A stretch of DNA of 64,000 nt from Streptomyces sp. CB02959 (GTDB lineage: Bacteria; Actinomycetota; Actinomycetes; Streptomycetales; Streptomycetaceae). Each line of letters opens with the position of its first letter. Within the stretch, counting starts at the first letter, position 1. A program made the position numbers and the translations under genes. Positions 63,348-64,000 of this stretch are shown here, piece after piece. A model generated the notes under the pieces. It did not search any database and had not been told where the DNA came from. It worked only from the letters and a program-made list of their open reading frames with translations. The DNA is taken from positions 25,535 to 89,534 of the forward strand of contig NZ_NNBP01000007.1 of assembly GCF_002803155.1 (NCBI RefSeq). Reading direction: 5' to 3'.

Positions 63348-63727
63348 ACAGTCTCCTGCGGGGTGCGGCGGGGGATCTCGGTCACGTCGTGGTAGACGGG
63401 CAGGCCGCGGCGGTGGGCGATGGCAACGTCCTGGTCGGCTCCTACGGAGTCGCCGGGCAGGCGCAGCACGGCGTCGCAACGGGCGAGCAGGCGGTCGGCG
63501 ACCGGGTAGAGCACCTGGTCGGCAAGGGGGTCGGTGGGGCCGGCGCCGGCGGAGCGCAGGACGGGCAGGGCGATCCATTCCCCGATCACGGGGAGGTGGC
63601 CGGCGGCGAAGACGGGCCAGGCGGCGGCTTCGAGGCGGGCGAGATTGGCGGCCATGGCATCCGGGTCGCCGTTGGTGCCGGAACGGTAGGGCCCGGCGAT
63701 CAGGATGAGCATCGGCTTGTCGGTCAT
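63344..63727 (-). CDS. DUF4406 / nucleoside 2-deoxyribosyltransferase-like protein
   Basis: This 127-residue protein contains LILIAGPYRSGTNGDPDAMA and CDAVLRLPGDSVGADQDVAI, then HRRGLPVYHDV. This is the Rossmann-like fold of DUF4406 and deoxyribosyltransferases, which bind nucleosides. It is the first gene of an operon with the NUDIX gene. Together with the divergent DeoR regulator it suggests nucleoside or sugar-nucleotide handling. Confidence 0.85.
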   Translation of the reverse strand: MTDKPMLILIAGPYRSGTNGDPDAMAANLARLEAAAWPVFAAGHLPVIGEWIALPVLRSAGAGPTDPLADQVLYPVADRLLARCDAVLRLPGDSVGADQDVAIAHRRGLPVYHDVTEIPRRTPQETV

Positions 63728-63741
63728 GGCGCGCTACGATA

Positions 63742-63755
63742 CACGCAGAAACGTG
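63742..63755. promoter_or_regulatory. CACG-N6-CGTG inverted repeat
   Basis: A short dyad lies between the divergent DUF4406 and DeoR genes and is a candidate operator. Confidence 0.3.
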
Positions 63756-63770
63756 CAAGAACAGGAGAGA

Positions 63771-64000
63771 ATGCGGATGCTGGCTGCTGAACGACGCGAT
63801 CACCTGCTCGGTCTGCTCGCGACCGAGGGCAAGATCGTTGCCAAGGACGTCGCCGCAGGACTGGGGATTTCCGAGGACAGCGTGCGGCGCGATCTGCGCG
63901 AGCTCGCCGCCGAGGGACTGTGCCAGCGGGTCTACGGCGGCGCACTGCCCGCCTCACCGGCGGTGGTGGACTACGCCGCCCGGCAGACCGTGACCCCGGA
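63771..64000 (+). CDS. DeoR-family transcriptional regulator (5' part)
   Basis: ATG follows CAGGAGAGA. The visible 76 residues are the DeoR winged helix: ERRDHLLGLLATEGKIVAKD, VAAGLGISEDSVRRDLRELA and CQRVYGGALPASP. This is the canonical DeoR N-terminus with the GGA(L) linker. The sugar-phosphate-binding domain lies beyond the right edge. It is divergent from the NUDIX/DUF4406 operon and probably regulates it. Confidence 0.92.
   Translation, partial: MRMLAAERRDHLLGLLATEGKIVAKDVAAGLGISEDSVRRDLRELAAEGLCQRVYGGALPASPAVVDYAARQTVTP

Overview
The window reads as a chromosome segment of a Streptomyces or close relative. Base composition is about 70-73% G+C with strongly G/C-ending codons, GTG and TTG starts are common, and the gene families are typical of streptomycetes: tandem universal stress proteins, an XRE/coiled-coil/receiver protein, a SARP-type regulator, secreted tripeptidyl-aminopeptidase-like hydrolases, and a trypsin/STAND/WD40 protein. 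The only RNA gene seen is an initiator tRNA-Met at 24.8 kb. There is no CRISPR array and no complete insertion sequence, but many broken genes.

1-8.2 kb is a dormancy/hypoxia-type stress island. It holds a DevS-like double-GAF histidine kinase (cut by the left edge), a DUF1918 protein, a cyclic-nucleotide-binding protein, an XRE/PNPOx-like flavoprotein, a CBS-BON protein, an Acg-like nitroreductase and three universal stress proteins, one of them frameshifted. Two divergent promoter regions carry dyads of the form GGGNC-N4-GNCCC, as expected for a DosR/OsdR-type regulator. 8.4-17 kb holds housekeeping-like genes: GNAT acetyltransferase, Na+/H+ antiporter, a 51-residue Tyr/Gly/Asp/Trp repeat peptide, a cupin regulator divergent from a DMT exporter, a B3/B4 protein, a quinone oxidoreductase with an internal duplication, and a CASTOR/POLLUX-like channel.

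17-24.7 kb looks like a catabolic cluster around a GntR-type regulator with palindromic operators: a PuuE/PgdA-like deacetylase-fold hydrolase, a maleate-isomerase/arylmalonate-decarboxylase-like enzyme with a GAF-like C-terminus, an MFS importer, and a two-subunit molybdenum hydroxylase with a Tat signal. The substrate is not identified. 25-34.7 kb holds a flavoprotein, a PucR-type regulator, secreted proteins, a SARP-like regulator, apt with a TTA codon at position 5, an HdeD-like protein and a lipoprotein deacetylase.

34.7-39 kb is the most striking locus. A 1383-residue protein combines a trypsin-like domain, a STAND NTPase, a transmembrane helix and 14 WD40 repeats, and it is translationally coupled to a 27-residue upstream ORF. 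This is the architecture of bacterial conflict or signalling proteins.

41.5-46 kb, 50-51.5 kb and 55-62.6 kb are accessory zones rich in relics: FAD monooxygenase, integrase, PIN-like, DUF899, IS5 and IS256 transposase, TPR and aspartate-semialdehyde dehydrogenase fragments. Intact genes between them are a class III CoA-transferase with an IclR regulator, a Rox-like monooxygenase behind a promoter and a 17-codon upstream ORF, a MacB-like ABC exporter, a serine beta-lactamase-like protein, a secreted peptidase, and an HxlR/MFS pair with two shared operator boxes. The right edge has a NUDIX/DUF4406 pair divergent from a DeoR-type regulator cut by the window end.
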